64,000 nt of DNA from Chryseobacterium candidae (GTDB lineage: Bacteria; Bacteroidota; Bacteroidia; Flavobacteriales; Weeksellaceae): the NCBI RefSeq assembly GCF_004916905.1, contig NZ_SDLV01000025.1, positions 124,001 to 188,000 of the forward strand, in the 5' to 3' direction. The position numbers and the translations under genes were made by a program. The notes beneath the pieces were generated by a model. That model ran no database searches. It was given only the letters and a program-made list of their open reading frames with translations, and was not told the origin of the DNA. Of the stretch, positions 9,889 through 17,947 are shown in pieces (the stretch's first letter is position 1; each line of letters begins with the position of its first letter).

Positions 9889-10269
9889 ATGAAAAAGATT
9901 CTTGCCATACTGTTTTCTATTTTCTACTTTGGGTTTTCTTCCGGAGCAGCTTTCAGCATTCATTATTGCATGAAAGAATTTGTTTCTGTAAGCCAGAAAG
10001 CAGATGATATCTGCGGGAAATGCGGTGTTAAAGACAAAAAAGGATGCTGCAAAACAGAGATTAAAATAGTAAAAACAGATGATTCCCAGAAGTCAGATCT
10101 GCTCAAAATTGATTTTTTAGGTCAGATTTCAGAGATCCCTGTGAAACAGCAGTTTGTAATTGTAGACAAGTCTTTTTCGGCAACCAAATTTACCCAGATT
10201 CAGATCAATGCACCGCCAGAATACCGGCCGGTACCAATCTACATTAATCATTGTAATTTTAGAATTTAG
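9889..10269 (+). CDS. HYC_CC_PP family copper-associated small protein
   Basis: 126 residues with an N-terminal signal peptide (residues 1-20). The three signatures naming the family are present in order: IHYC at 25-28, GCC near 51-53, and NAPPEYRP near residue 105. Cysteines are also found in CGKCG and in the final NHCNF. The protein is probably periplasmic. Cysteine spacing and association with copper genes in Bacteroidota suggest metal binding; this is an inference. It heads a group with the DUF3347 protein and the multicopper oxidase downstream. A TACATTTG box at 9873-9880 immediately upstream is a promoter candidate, although no clear -33 element is visible. Confidence 0.8.
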   Translation: MKKILAILFSIFYFGFSSGAAFSIHYCMKEFVSVSQKADDICGKCGVKDKKGCCKTEIKIVKTDDSQKSDLLKIDFLGQISEIPVKQQFVIVDKSFSATKFTQIQINAPPEYRPVPIYINHCNFRI

Positions 10270-10386
10270 AATCCGTCAGTCGTTTCCGGTATCATTTTCA
10301 TATACTGTTTAGGCGACATGTTCTGACGCATTTACTGATGCGTTACCCATTTCTTTATTAAAAAATTAATTCTAAAATTTAATACA

Positions 10387-10860
10387 ATGAAAAAATATAT
10401 CATCACAGCAGCCTTATCTTTATTCTCAATCGTTTCATTATCTGCACAATCTAAAAAGGATGCTCAGGTCTCTAAACTGTATCAGAACTATATCGCGATT
10501 AAATCCGCGTTAGCTTCAGATGACGCAGAAAAAACTTCAAAAGCCGCAACAGAATTTATTAAAACAGCTTCTGTTATTGATTATAAAGTAGTTTCTGAGG
10601 GAAATCTTAATATTCTCCGAAAAGATGCTTCTGTTATTTCTGAAGCAAGAAATGTTGCCGCACAAAGAGAAACCTTTTTCAATCTTTCGGATAACATGAT
10701 CGCTCTGACCAAACAGTTCAAACTTTCCGATAAACCAGTTTACGTTCAATATTGCCCAATGGCAGACGGAAGCTGGCTAAGCGATGAAAAACAGATCGTT
10801 AATCCATACTACGGAAAGTCTATGCTTTCATGCGGAAGTGTAAAGTCAGAGATTAAATAA
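10387..10860 (+). CDS. DUF3347 domain-containing periplasmic protein
   Basis: 157 residues with a signal peptide (MKKYIITAALSLFSIVSLSAQ). The body is helical (residues 25-115). The C-terminus carries the diagnostic YCPMADGSWLSDE, NPYYGKSMLSCG pattern, in which Cys and Met residues resemble the metal-binding tail found on CusB-like copper efflux proteins. A periplasmic copper-binding role is inferred from this tail and from the position between the HYC_CC_PP gene and the multicopper oxidase. It lies 117 bases after the former and 89 before the latter, same strand. Confidence 0.85.
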   Translation: MKKYIITAALSLFSIVSLSAQSKKDAQVSKLYQNYIAIKSALASDDAEKTSKAATEFIKTASVIDYKVVSEGNLNILRKDASVISEARNVAAQRETFFNLSDNMIALTKQFKLSDKPVYVQYCPMADGSWLSDEKQIVNPYYGKSMLSCGSVKSEIK

Positions 10861-10949
10861 TTATCGTATTGTTCATTAAAATAATAAGTTGCATAACTTG
10901 AGTTATAATTAACTTTAAGTTATGCGATTTCTAAAAAGTTCGAAATATT

Positions 10950-13421
10950 ATGAAAAAGCTGATAATGTTTCTGGTGCTTTTGTTCTCTGTATTTACTTTC
11001 GCACAAACAACAAAAATATCTTATACATGCCCCATGCATCCTGAAATTGTTTCAGATAAACAGGGAAAATGCCCTAAATGTGGGATGGAATTGGTAGAAA
11101 AAGAAATTGATTCTTCTATAAATATGGAAAATCTTAAAGAAGAAAAATCTATTTTAAAACGTAATTCTGAAAACGGAAAAATTACTTTTGGAGGGAAACC
11201 GGTTCGTTATGATCTCTATGTAAAAGATACTATTGTCAATTTTACAGGAAAAAACAGAAGAGCCATTGCGATCAATGGAAAACTTCAAGCTCCTACTTTA
11301 TATTTTACAGAAGGTGACACTGCCGAAATCTACCTGCACAATATGCTTAAAGAAAATACAGGGCTGCACTGGCACGGAGTAATTCTTCCCAATGAGCATG
11401 ACGGTGTTCCATACCTTACTACAAAACCTGTAAAACCGGGAGAAACCCATTTATATAAATTCAGGATTTCTCAGAACGGAACGTATTGGTATCATTCTCA
11501 CGAAGCACTGCAGGAGCAGATAGGAATGAATGGTATCCTGGTTTTCAAAAAAAGAGAAGGAGAGCCTCAAACACAATATAATGCTGAAATTCCGGTATTA
11601 TTGGGAGATTGGAGTGATGATGATCCTATGCAGATTGCAAGAAGACTTCATATGGCCAACACAGACTGGTATGCGGTAAAGAAAAATGCAGTACAGAGTT
11701 ACTGGGAAGCCATTAAATCCGGAAATTTAGGTACAAAAGCCCTGAATGAATGGAAAAGAATGGAAGCGATGGATGTAAGTGATGTCTATTACGATAAATT
11801 CTTAATCAATGGTACTCCCAGTTCAGATTATTCTGATTTAAAAGCTGGTGATAAAGTAAGGCTGAGAGTTGCCAATGGAGGTTCATCTACCTATTTCTGG
11901 CTCAATTATGGAGGCGGAAAGATAAAAGTAGTGGGTAATGATGGTAACGATGTTGTACCAACAGAAGTTGACCGCCTGATTGTAGGAGTTTCTGAAACCT
12001 ATGATATTGAAGTGACAATTCCCGAAAATAAAAGCTTTGAATTCAGAGCAACTTCTGAAGACAGAATAGGACACGCTTCTCTTTGGCTGGGTTCAGGTGA
12101 AAGGGTTGAAGCTCCCAATCTTCCAAGGCTGATGCTTTTTGAAGGAATGAAAATGATGAACGGAATGATGGAGATGAGCGGAAATATGAAACCGATGAAT
12201 ATGACGATGGGAAACCAGATGATGGATATGAATGAAGTGATGTATCCGGAATTGTCTGAAAATCAAAGAAAAACTACGGCAAAGCATATCAATGAGATGA
12301 TGGGAGTGAAAACCCAAGAAGATAAAAAAGAAGATCATTCCCAACACTCAGGAATCGATATGAAGGAAGAGAAAACAATCAAGAGACTGTCTTACAATAT
12401 TTTAAAATCTCCTGAGAAAATCATTCTTCCTGCAGACAGCATTCGTGAAATGAAATTTACGCTGGAAGGAAATATGAACCACTATCTTTGGACGCTGGAT
12501 AATAAAACGGTAACAGAAACGGATAAAATTCTGATCAAAAAAGGAGAGGTTCTTAGAATCACGATGTATAACAATTCTATGATGCGTCACCCGATGCACC
12601 TTCACGGTCATGATTTCAGATTAATCAATTCAAAAGGAGAATACTCTCCCTTGAAAAATGTAGTAGATATTATGCCGATGGAAACGGTAACAATAGAATT
12701 TGCTGCCAATCAGGATGGAGACTGGTTTTTCCACTGCCATATTTTATACCATATGATGGCTGGAATGGGAAGAATCTTCAGTTATGAAAATTCAAAACCT
12801 AATCCTCAGCTTCCGAACAGAAAATTAGCCTGGAAAAATTTTGTACAGGATAATAAAATGACCAGTTCTATGGCGATGCTGGATGTTGCAAGCAATAAGA
12901 TCCACGCAGAGACAATGACGATGTTCGGGCCTAGATGGGCTAACCTTAATGAGTTTCATTCCAACTGGAATTTTGATCATTTTGAAGGAAGTGCAAAAGT
13001 AGGACGATTTTTAGGAAAATTCCAATGGGCGCTTCTTTATGCAGGAGTAAGAGTTCAGAAGAATCATGAAATTATGGAAAGACAGATGGCAGAAGATACG
13101 GGAATGGATTTTTATGGTAAAAAGACCTGGTTCGGACAGCAGAAAGCTTCAAAAAACAGATTTGCATTCATGTTGGGAATGCAGTATGTATTGCCGATGC
13201 TTATCACGGCTGATGCAAGTGTCGATCAGAACGGAAAAGTATTATTAGAGCTAAGTCGTGAAGATATACCCCTTTCCAGAAGACTGAGAGGGAATTTCAG
13301 TGTCAATTCAGACGGTGAGTTTTCAACAGGATTGAGGTACATCGTTCAGAAATGGCTGTCCCTTTCAGGAAATTATGATAATGAAATGGGCTGGGGCGCA
13401 GGTGTTACTTTAACCTACTGA
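10950..13421 (+). CDS. Multicopper oxidase with N-terminal heavy-metal-binding domain and C-terminal barrel-like domain
   Basis: 823 residues in three parts. Residues 1-19 are a signal peptide. Residues 25-50 form a heavy-metal-binding domain (YTCPMHPEIVS, CPKCGMELVE). Residues 80-620 are a CopA-like multicopper oxidase with all four copper clusters: HWHG near 140, WYHSHE near 178, HPMHLHGHD near 547 and HCHILYH near 595. A Met-rich insert near 400-435 probably binds Cu(I). Residues 630-823 form short amphipathic strands ending in Tyr and resemble the CopB outer-membrane barrel. The protein probably oxidises Cu(I) in the periplasm and confers copper tolerance. A CopA-CopB-like fusion is my reading; the barrel part is the least certain. 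Confidence 0.85.
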   Translation: MKKLIMFLVLLFSVFTFAQTTKISYTCPMHPEIVSDKQGKCPKCGMELVEKEIDSSINMENLKEEKSILKRNSENGKITFGGKPVRYDLYVKDTIVNFTGKNRRAIAINGKLQAPTLYFTEGDTAEIYLHNMLKENTGLHWHGVILPNEHDGVPYLTTKPVKPGETHLYKFRISQNGTYWYHSHEALQEQIGMNGILVFKKREGEPQTQYNAEIPVLLGDWSDDDPMQIARRLHMANTDWYAVKKNAVQSYWEAIKSGNLGTKALNEWKRMEAMDVSDVYYDKFLINGTPSSDYSDLKAGDKVRLRVANGGSSTYFWLNYGGGKIKVVGNDGNDVVPTEVDRLIVGVSETYDIEVTIPENKSFEFRATSEDRIGHASLWLGSGERVEAPNLPRLMLFEGMKMMNGMMEMSGNMKPMNMTMGNQMMDMNEVMYPELSENQRKTTAKHINEMMGVKTQEDKKEDHSQHSGIDMKEEKTIKRLSYNILKSPEKIILPADSIREMKFTLEGNMNHYLWTLDNKTVTETDKILIKKGEVLRITMYNNSMMRHPMHLHGHDFRLINSKGEYSPLKNVVDIMPMETVTIEFAANQDGDWFFHCHILYHMMAGMGRIFSYENSKPNPQLPNRKLAWKNFVQDNKMTSSMAMLDVASNKIHAETMTMFGPRWANLNEFHSNWNFDHFEGSAKVGRFLGKFQWALLYAGVRVQKNHEIMERQMAEDTGMDFYGKKTWFGQQKASKNRFAFMLGMQYVLPMLITADASVDQNGKVLLELSREDIPLSRRLRGNFSVNSDGEFSTGLRYIVQKWLSLSGNYDNEMGWGAGVTLTY

Positions 13422-13440
13422 ATAAAACCAAATTATAGTA

Positions 13441-13472
13441 AAAAGCTGTCTCTTATTGAGGCAGCTTTTTTT
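13441..13472 (+). terminator. Terminator after the multicopper oxidase
   Basis: AAAAGCTGTCTC and GAGGCAGCTTTT pair around TTATT, followed by a T-run. Confidence 0.8.
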
Positions 13473-13691
13473 GGACACGGTCAATTTTCGTGTGGAGAAT
13501 TTCTTTGTAAACGCAGAGAATAGATGATTCTACGGTATTGTTTAAGGCAGCAAAGAGATGTAACTTTAAGTGATACATTCACTTAGAAATGCTCAATGAA
13601 ATGGATTCCAGCTTTTGATCCCTTAAAAATTTTTGCGCTTTTTTATTGTATTAAGTCATAAATTTTAAAACTCATAACTCATCATTTATAA

Positions 13692-14297
13692 TTATCCTAG
13701 CACTGTAACTCCTTTTTCAATCATTTCATAGATGGCATCTCTGGCGTTATCAGGTTTTACGTTGACGGCACGTGTACCGTTGAAATGAAGACAAGTTACA
13801 TATCCGTTGGCTACCGCATCCTGTGCTGTGAACTTAACACAATAATCCAGGGCCAGTCCAACGATTTCTACCAATTGAATGTCATGATATTTTAAGAAGT
13901 CATCCAAACCGGTTTTCATAAAGTGGTTGTTATCCTGGAAACCGCTATAGCTGTCAATTTCAATATTTTTACCTTTCTGTACAATATGGGTTACTTTGTC
14001 TCTGTTCAGATCTTTATGAAATTCTGCTCCGAAAGTTCCCTGAATACAGTGATCCGGCCACATAAACTGAGGAACACCATTTAAAATAATACTTTCTCCT
14101 ACCTTTCTTCCATTGCTGCTCGCAAAGCTTTTGTGCCCTGCAGGATGCCAGTCTTGTGTAAGAACTACCTGATCATATGCATTTTCCTCCATCAAAAGAT
14201 TGATGTATGGAATAATTTCGCTGGCTCCAGGGACTGCAAGTGCTCCGCCTTCACAAAAATCATTCTGTACATCGACTATTATTAACGCTTTTTTCAT
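13692..14297 (-). CDS. pncA: Nicotinamidase/pyrazinamidase
   Basis: 201 residues of the cysteine-hydrolase (isochorismatase-like) fold. It converts nicotinamide to nicotinate in NAD recycling. The sequence shows the catalytic aspartate in IIVDVQNDFCEGGALAVPGA at the N-terminus, metal ligands in TQDWHPAGHKSFAS, the WPDHCIQGTFGAEFH segment, the catalytic lysine region (VQKGKN) and the nucleophilic cysteine in GLALDYCVKFTAQDA. Length is normal. It is transcribed alone, away from the helicase gene, from a likely promoter at 14329-14357. Confidence 0.93.
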   Translation of the reverse strand: MKKALIIVDVQNDFCEGGALAVPGASEIIPYINLLMEENAYDQVVLTQDWHPAGHKSFASSNGRKVGESIILNGVPQFMWPDHCIQGTFGAEFHKDLNRDKVTHIVQKGKNIEIDSYSGFQDNNHFMKTGLDDFLKYHDIQLVEIVGLALDYCVKFTAQDAVANGYVTCLHFNGTRAVNVKPDNARDAIYEMIEKGVTVLG

Positions 14298-14328
14298 ATT
14301 TTGATTTCTCGAATTTTTGATAAATTTA

Positions 14329-14357
14329 CAAAACTAATCTTCAAAAATTTGTCCAAA
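14329..14357 (-). promoter_or_regulatory. Promoter for pncA
   Basis: On the minus strand TTTG (14354-14357), 17 bases, then TAGTTTTG (14329-14336). The start codon is 31 bases further. Confidence 0.55.
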
Positions 14358-14486
14358 CCCGAATTATCGGACAAATCGGCAACATAAATTTTTCAATGCA
14401 TATCAGGGAAGAACTTAAAAATTAAAATAATTAAGTTTTGTCTGCAGCGTATGCTATTTTGAGACCCAAACCAAATATCAATAGCT

Positions 14487-14494
14487 TATCTTTG
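14487..14494 (+). promoter_or_regulatory. -7 element for the DEAD-box helicase gene
   Basis: TATCTTTG fits TAnnTTTG, 16 bases before the ATG. A TTTTG at 14457-14461 is a possible but somewhat distant -33 element. Confidence 0.5.
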
Positions 14495-14510
14495 CGGAAA
14501 TAAGTATTTT

Positions 14511-15653
14511 ATGTCATTTGAATCGTTAGGATTATCACACAATATTATTCGTTCTGTCAAAAAACTAGGGTATTTAAAACCGTTCCCAATACAGGAGCAG
14601 GCTGTTCCTGTCATTTTACAAGGGAAAGATCTCATGGGAATTGCCCAGACAGGTTCCGGTAAAACGGCTTGCTTTGTAATGCCTATTCTGGAAAAACTAC
14701 AGAATACAGAACTTAAAAAAGACCGTAATGTTCAGGTTTTGATATTGGTTCCTACCCGTGAGCTGGCTATCCAGATTGATGAAGTGTTCAGAGCGTTCAC
14801 AGAAAATTTAAAGAGAGAAGTTCGTACAATGGCAGTGTATGGAGGGGTTTCTATCAATCCACAAATGAAGGGAATGTTTGGTGTGGAAGTTTTGATTGCC
14901 ACTCCGGGACGTTTGCTGGATTTGATTGATCATAATGCATTGAGTATTTCGGGAATTAAGCATCTGGTGATTGATGAAGCTGATAAAATGTTTCAGCTGG
15001 GCTTTGGTGAAGAAATGAATAAACTTTTTGCCATGATGCCTGTAGCGAAACAAACTACTTTGTTTTCAGCGACTTTGAATGATAAAGTTTCAGAAATGAA
15101 AGAACGCCTTTCTATCAATCCCACGATTATTGAAATTACAAAAGAAGAAGTTGAAATTGATAATATCGAACAGCTGGCGTATCATGTTGCTCCGGAAAAT
15201 AAAGGACCTTTTTTACGATATCTGATCAAAGAAAAGAAAGTGGAAAAGGCTTTGATTTTTGTTTCGTCTACAAGATCTGCAGATAATCTGGTAGAGAAAC
15301 TTAAAAAGAATAAAATAAAAGCGGTGGCCATTCACAGTCAGAAGTCTCAGGGAGCGAGAAGAAACAATCTTGAAGAATTTAAAGTAAACGGAGCTCAGAT
15401 CTTGGTGGCTACAGATTTAATAGGCCGTGGAATTCATATTGAATCCCTGCCGTGTGTGATCAATTACGAGTTACCCCGTTCGCCGCTGGATTATATCCAC
15501 CGTATTGGCAGAACAGGACGTGCCAATGAAAAAGGAACGGCAATCAGTATTCTGACGGATGATGAATTGCAGCATTTTCGGGTGATTCAAAAGAAAATGG
15601 GTAGAAAAGTAACCCTGCAAAGAACAGAAGGTATTGATTTACATGGATATTAA
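14511..15653 (+). CDS. DEAD-box ATP-dependent RNA helicase
   Basis: 380 residues. It unwinds RNA, probably in ribosome assembly or mRNA turnover. The motifs appear in order: Q motif PFPIQEQAVP (24-33), Walker A AQTGSGKT (46-53), PTRELA (near 83), TPGRLLDL (near 130), DEAD in VIDEADKMF (near 153), SATL (near 185), then the second RecA domain with ATDLIGRGI and HRIGRTGR. The protein ends soon after the helicase core and lacks the basic C-terminal tail of many RhlE-type enzymes. It is a single-gene unit with a promoter upstream and a terminator at 15673. Confidence 0.92.
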   Translation: MSFESLGLSHNIIRSVKKLGYLKPFPIQEQAVPVILQGKDLMGIAQTGSGKTACFVMPILEKLQNTELKKDRNVQVLILVPTRELAIQIDEVFRAFTENLKREVRTMAVYGGVSINPQMKGMFGVEVLIATPGRLLDLIDHNALSISGIKHLVIDEADKMFQLGFGEEMNKLFAMMPVAKQTTLFSATLNDKVSEMKERLSINPTIIEITKEEVEIDNIEQLAYHVAPENKGPFLRYLIKEKKVEKALIFVSSTRSADNLVEKLKKNKIKAVAIHSQKSQGARRNNLEEFKVNGAQILVATDLIGRGIHIESLPCVINYELPRSPLDYIHRIGRTGRANEKGTAISILTDDELQHFRVIQKKMGRKVTLQRTEGIDLHGY

Positions 15654-15672
15654 TCATTGATTATAAATAGAA

Positions 15673-15704
15673 GGGCTTCAGTTTATACAATTGAAGCCTT
15701 TTTT
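15673..15704 (+). terminator. Terminator after the helicase gene
   Basis: GGGCTTCA and TGAAGCCT flank an 11-base loop, with T6 after it. Confidence 0.8.
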
Positions 15705-15770
15705 AATGAAAAATCGATACCACAAAAATCATTATCGGTACAATTAATGCTTTATTCACTTTAAATTCTT

Positions 15771-15843
15771 GAATTTTTGATAAATTCGCACAAGCTGATA
15801 TTCGTAAATTATTCTAATGAATAATGAGAGGACAAATCGGCAA
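15771..15843. repeat. Partial copy of the pncA upstream segment
   Basis: GAATTTTTGATAAATT at its left end and GGACAAATCGGCAA at its right end match 14311-14326 and 14369-14382 respectively, with the same separation to within one base. The middle differs. Confidence 0.6.
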
Positions 15844-15869
15844 TAATTAAAAAAATTAAAACCTGAGTA

Positions 15870-16406
15870 ATGAGTGATTTAGAGAAAAAAAAGTTTCCAA
15901 TAGGACCATTTGAAGTTCCTGAAAACATTTGTGATACCACATTGGATACTTATATCAACGTAATTAAAGACTTTCCCGGCAGACTAAAAAATCTCATTGA
16001 ACATTTTACAGATGACCAGTTAGATACTCCTTACAGAGAAGGAGGCTGGACGGTAAGGCAGCTTGTGAATCACCTTTCTGACAGCCATATGAACAGTTTT
16101 ATGCGTTTCAAACTGGCTCTGACAGAAGAAAACCCTACCATAAAACCTTATGATGAAGCGAAATGGGCGGAACTTCAGGACAGTTTTCATATGCCTGTAA
16201 AACCGGCAATGAGAATGTTGAAAGGAACACACCAAAGATGGGTAGTTCTTCTTAAAAGCCTTACGAATAAACAGTTTGAAAGAACTTTTCATCATCCTGA
16301 GCATCAAAAGAATTATAATTTAAGAGAAAGCCTAGCTTTATACGTGTGGCACTGTAATCATCATTTTGCTCATATTGAAAATCTGAAGATAGAAAAAGGT
16401 TGGTAA
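15870..16406 (+). CDS. YfiT/BstA-family bacillithiol transferase
   Basis: 178 residues of the DinB-like four-helix fold. The N-terminal KKFPIGPFEVPE is characteristic of the YfiT/BstA subfamily, and three histidines expected for metal binding are visible in VRQLVNHLSDSH and in YVWHCNHHFAHI. Family members conjugate the thiol bacillithiol to electrophiles for detoxification. It is first in a four-gene run whose next members overlap or abut, one of them the bacillithiol-associated YtxJ, which supports the assignment. The start ATG is the only good choice before the PIGPFE motif. Confidence 0.88.
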   Translation: MSDLEKKKFPIGPFEVPENICDTTLDTYINVIKDFPGRLKNLIEHFTDDQLDTPYREGGWTVRQLVNHLSDSHMNSFMRFKLALTEENPTIKPYDEAKWAELQDSFHMPVKPAMRMLKGTHQRWVVLLKSLTNKQFERTFHHPEHQKNYNLRESLALYVWHCNHHFAHIENLKIEKGW

Positions 16407-16861
16407 GGAAGAGTCTCAATAATCCAATATATTATCAGGAAATTAAAGACAGAATTTCCCTGTTATCTGAAAATTCTCATGGAAAATGGGGAAAAATGAA
16501 TGGGTGTCAAATGTTAAAGCATTGTGATCTGGTTCTTCAGGTGGCTTTGGGAAAGCTGGAACTTCCCCGTATTCATGTTATGTTTGAGGCAATAGGGATT
16601 TTTACTAAAATAGAAATGTATATTTTCAATAATGGAATTCCCAGAAACATGCCTACTTTTCAAAAACTAATCGTTAATTTTGAATGTGATTTTGATGTAT
16701 CAAAAGCCAATCTGCTGAAAACACTGGAGGAATTCCGGGAAGTTTGTGAAAAACACAGACTGCCGGAAAGGCACAGATTATTTGGTAAAATGACTGAAAA
16801 AGACTGGACATTTTTAGAATACAAACATCTTGATCACCATCTAAAACAATTTAATGTATGA
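16400..16861 (+). CDS. DUF1569 domain-containing protein (TTG start)
   Basis: 153 residues. The TTG start overlaps the end of the preceding gene by 7 bases. GKWGKMNGCQMLKHCDLVL and the C-terminal LEYKHLDHHLKQF mark the DUF1569 family, a DinB-like helical bundle with conserved histidines. Its chemistry is unknown, but its place between a bacillithiol transferase and YtxJ suggests thiol metabolism or detoxification. An internal ATG at residue 33 would cut off the first helix, so the TTG start is preferred. Confidence 0.8.
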   Translation: MVRKSLNNPIYYQEIKDRISLLSENSHGKWGKMNGCQMLKHCDLVLQVALGKLELPRIHVMFEAIGIFTKIEMYIFNNGIPRNMPTFQKLIVNFECDFDVSKANLLKTLEEFREVCEKHRLPERHRLFGKMTEKDWTFLEYKHLDHHLKQFNV

Positions 16862-17238
16862 GTTTTTTTGATAAAATATTCGGTGGAAAAAGCGAAACCC
16901 CTGACCAAAAAACATTCTGGAAAAAGATAGAATCTGAAGAGGATCTTACAAAAGCTATAGAAGACTCTTTTCAGAATAAGATCGCAATATTCAAACATTC
17001 TACAAGCTGTTTTATCAGCAGAACTGTTCTGAAAAATTTTGAAAAAGAGGTAGAGAATTCAGACCAGCCGGTGAATGTGTACTATCTGGATTTATTGGCT
17101 CACAGATCTCTTTCCAACAAAATAGCAGCAGATTTTGAAATCAGACATGAAAGTCCGCAGCTCATTGTCATAGAAAACGGAAAACCTGTTAACAGTGCCT
17201 CGCACCAGGACATTTCTTTAAGTCAGATTGTATCATGA
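16858..17238 (+). CDS. ytxJ: Bacillithiol system redox-active protein YtxJ
   Basis: 126 residues with a thioredoxin-like fold. IAIFKHSTSCFISR near residue 42 is the YtxJ active-site segment with a single cysteine, of the monothiol bacilliredoxin type, and ESPQLIVIENGKPV is the cis-Pro region. It probably removes bacillithiol from mixed disulfides on proteins. The ATG overlaps the stop of the DUF1569 gene (ATGA), and its own stop overlaps the next start in the same way, so it is translationally coupled inside the operon. Confidence 0.88.
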   Translation: MSFFDKIFGGKSETPDQKTFWKKIESEEDLTKAIEDSFQNKIAIFKHSTSCFISRTVLKNFEKEVENSDQPVNVYYLDLLAHRSLSNKIAADFEIRHESPQLIVIENGKPVNSASHQDISLSQIVS

Positions 17239-17831
17239 AGAATATAAATAATTATTTAGCCAAAGTTTTAAATGTTCCGCTTCAGAATGTGAACACCTGC
17301 AGCCTGCATTATGAAGTAAAGAAAATACCTAAAAATCAGTTTCTTCTTCAGTATGGTGAAATCTGCCGTCATATTTTCTTTGTAGAAAAAGGGCTGATAA
17401 AGATGTATTCCATTGATAAAAACGGAAAAGAACATATTATCCAGTTTGCCCCGGAAAGCTGGCTGATTTCTGACCGAAGCAGCCTTTATTTCAATGAAAA
17501 ATCCATTTATTATATAGAAGCAGTGGAAGATTCTGAAGTTTTGTTTCTTCATCCTGATTTCTTCAACAAGCTGGTAGAACAGTTTCCAAACAGCATAGAA
17601 AGAAGTGATTTCCTTCTTCAGAAACACATCAGAAGTCTTCAAAACAGAATCAACTCCTTATTGGGAGAAACTGCAGAAGAAAGGTATATGAAATTCATAA
17701 AAATGTACCCGGATTTGCTGCTGAGAGTTCCACAATGGATGATTGCTTCCTACCTTGGAATTACTCCTGAAAGTCTGAGCCGTGTAAGAAAAGAGCTGGC
17801 AAGAAAAAATTTCATCCCGGATAATAAATAG
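17235..17831 (+). CDS. Crp/Fnr family transcriptional regulator
   Basis: 198 residues. The cyclic-nucleotide-binding-like beta barrel spans roughly residues 20-115 (LQYGEICRHIFFVEKGLIKMY). A C-terminal helix-turn-helix lies near 165-190 (QWMIASYLGITPESLSRVRK). It lacks the FNR cysteine cluster. It overlaps ytxJ by four bases and closes the bacillithiol operon, so it may sense thiol or redox stress and regulate the operon; this is an inference from context only. Confidence 0.88.
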   Translation: MKNINNYLAKVLNVPLQNVNTCSLHYEVKKIPKNQFLLQYGEICRHIFFVEKGLIKMYSIDKNGKEHIIQFAPESWLISDRSSLYFNEKSIYYIEAVEDSEVLFLHPDFFNKLVEQFPNSIERSDFLLQKHIRSLQNRINSLLGETAEERYMKFIKMYPDLLLRVPQWMIASYLGITPESLSRVRKELARKNFIPDNK

Positions 17832-17947
17832 GAAAGGCTGGAAGAAGGAAGCTTGAAGTTCTGGTGAATATAAAAGAACTTCAACAGCTATTGTTTAGAT
17901 AGAATTGAAATAAGTTATTCTTAAAACTATAATAACTTCCATCATCC

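Noticed and set aside
12093..12347. His-rich minus-strand open frame
   Set aside because: It is the antisense of the Met-rich (ATG-rich) segment of the multicopper oxidase, since CAT is ATG read backwards; a shadow.
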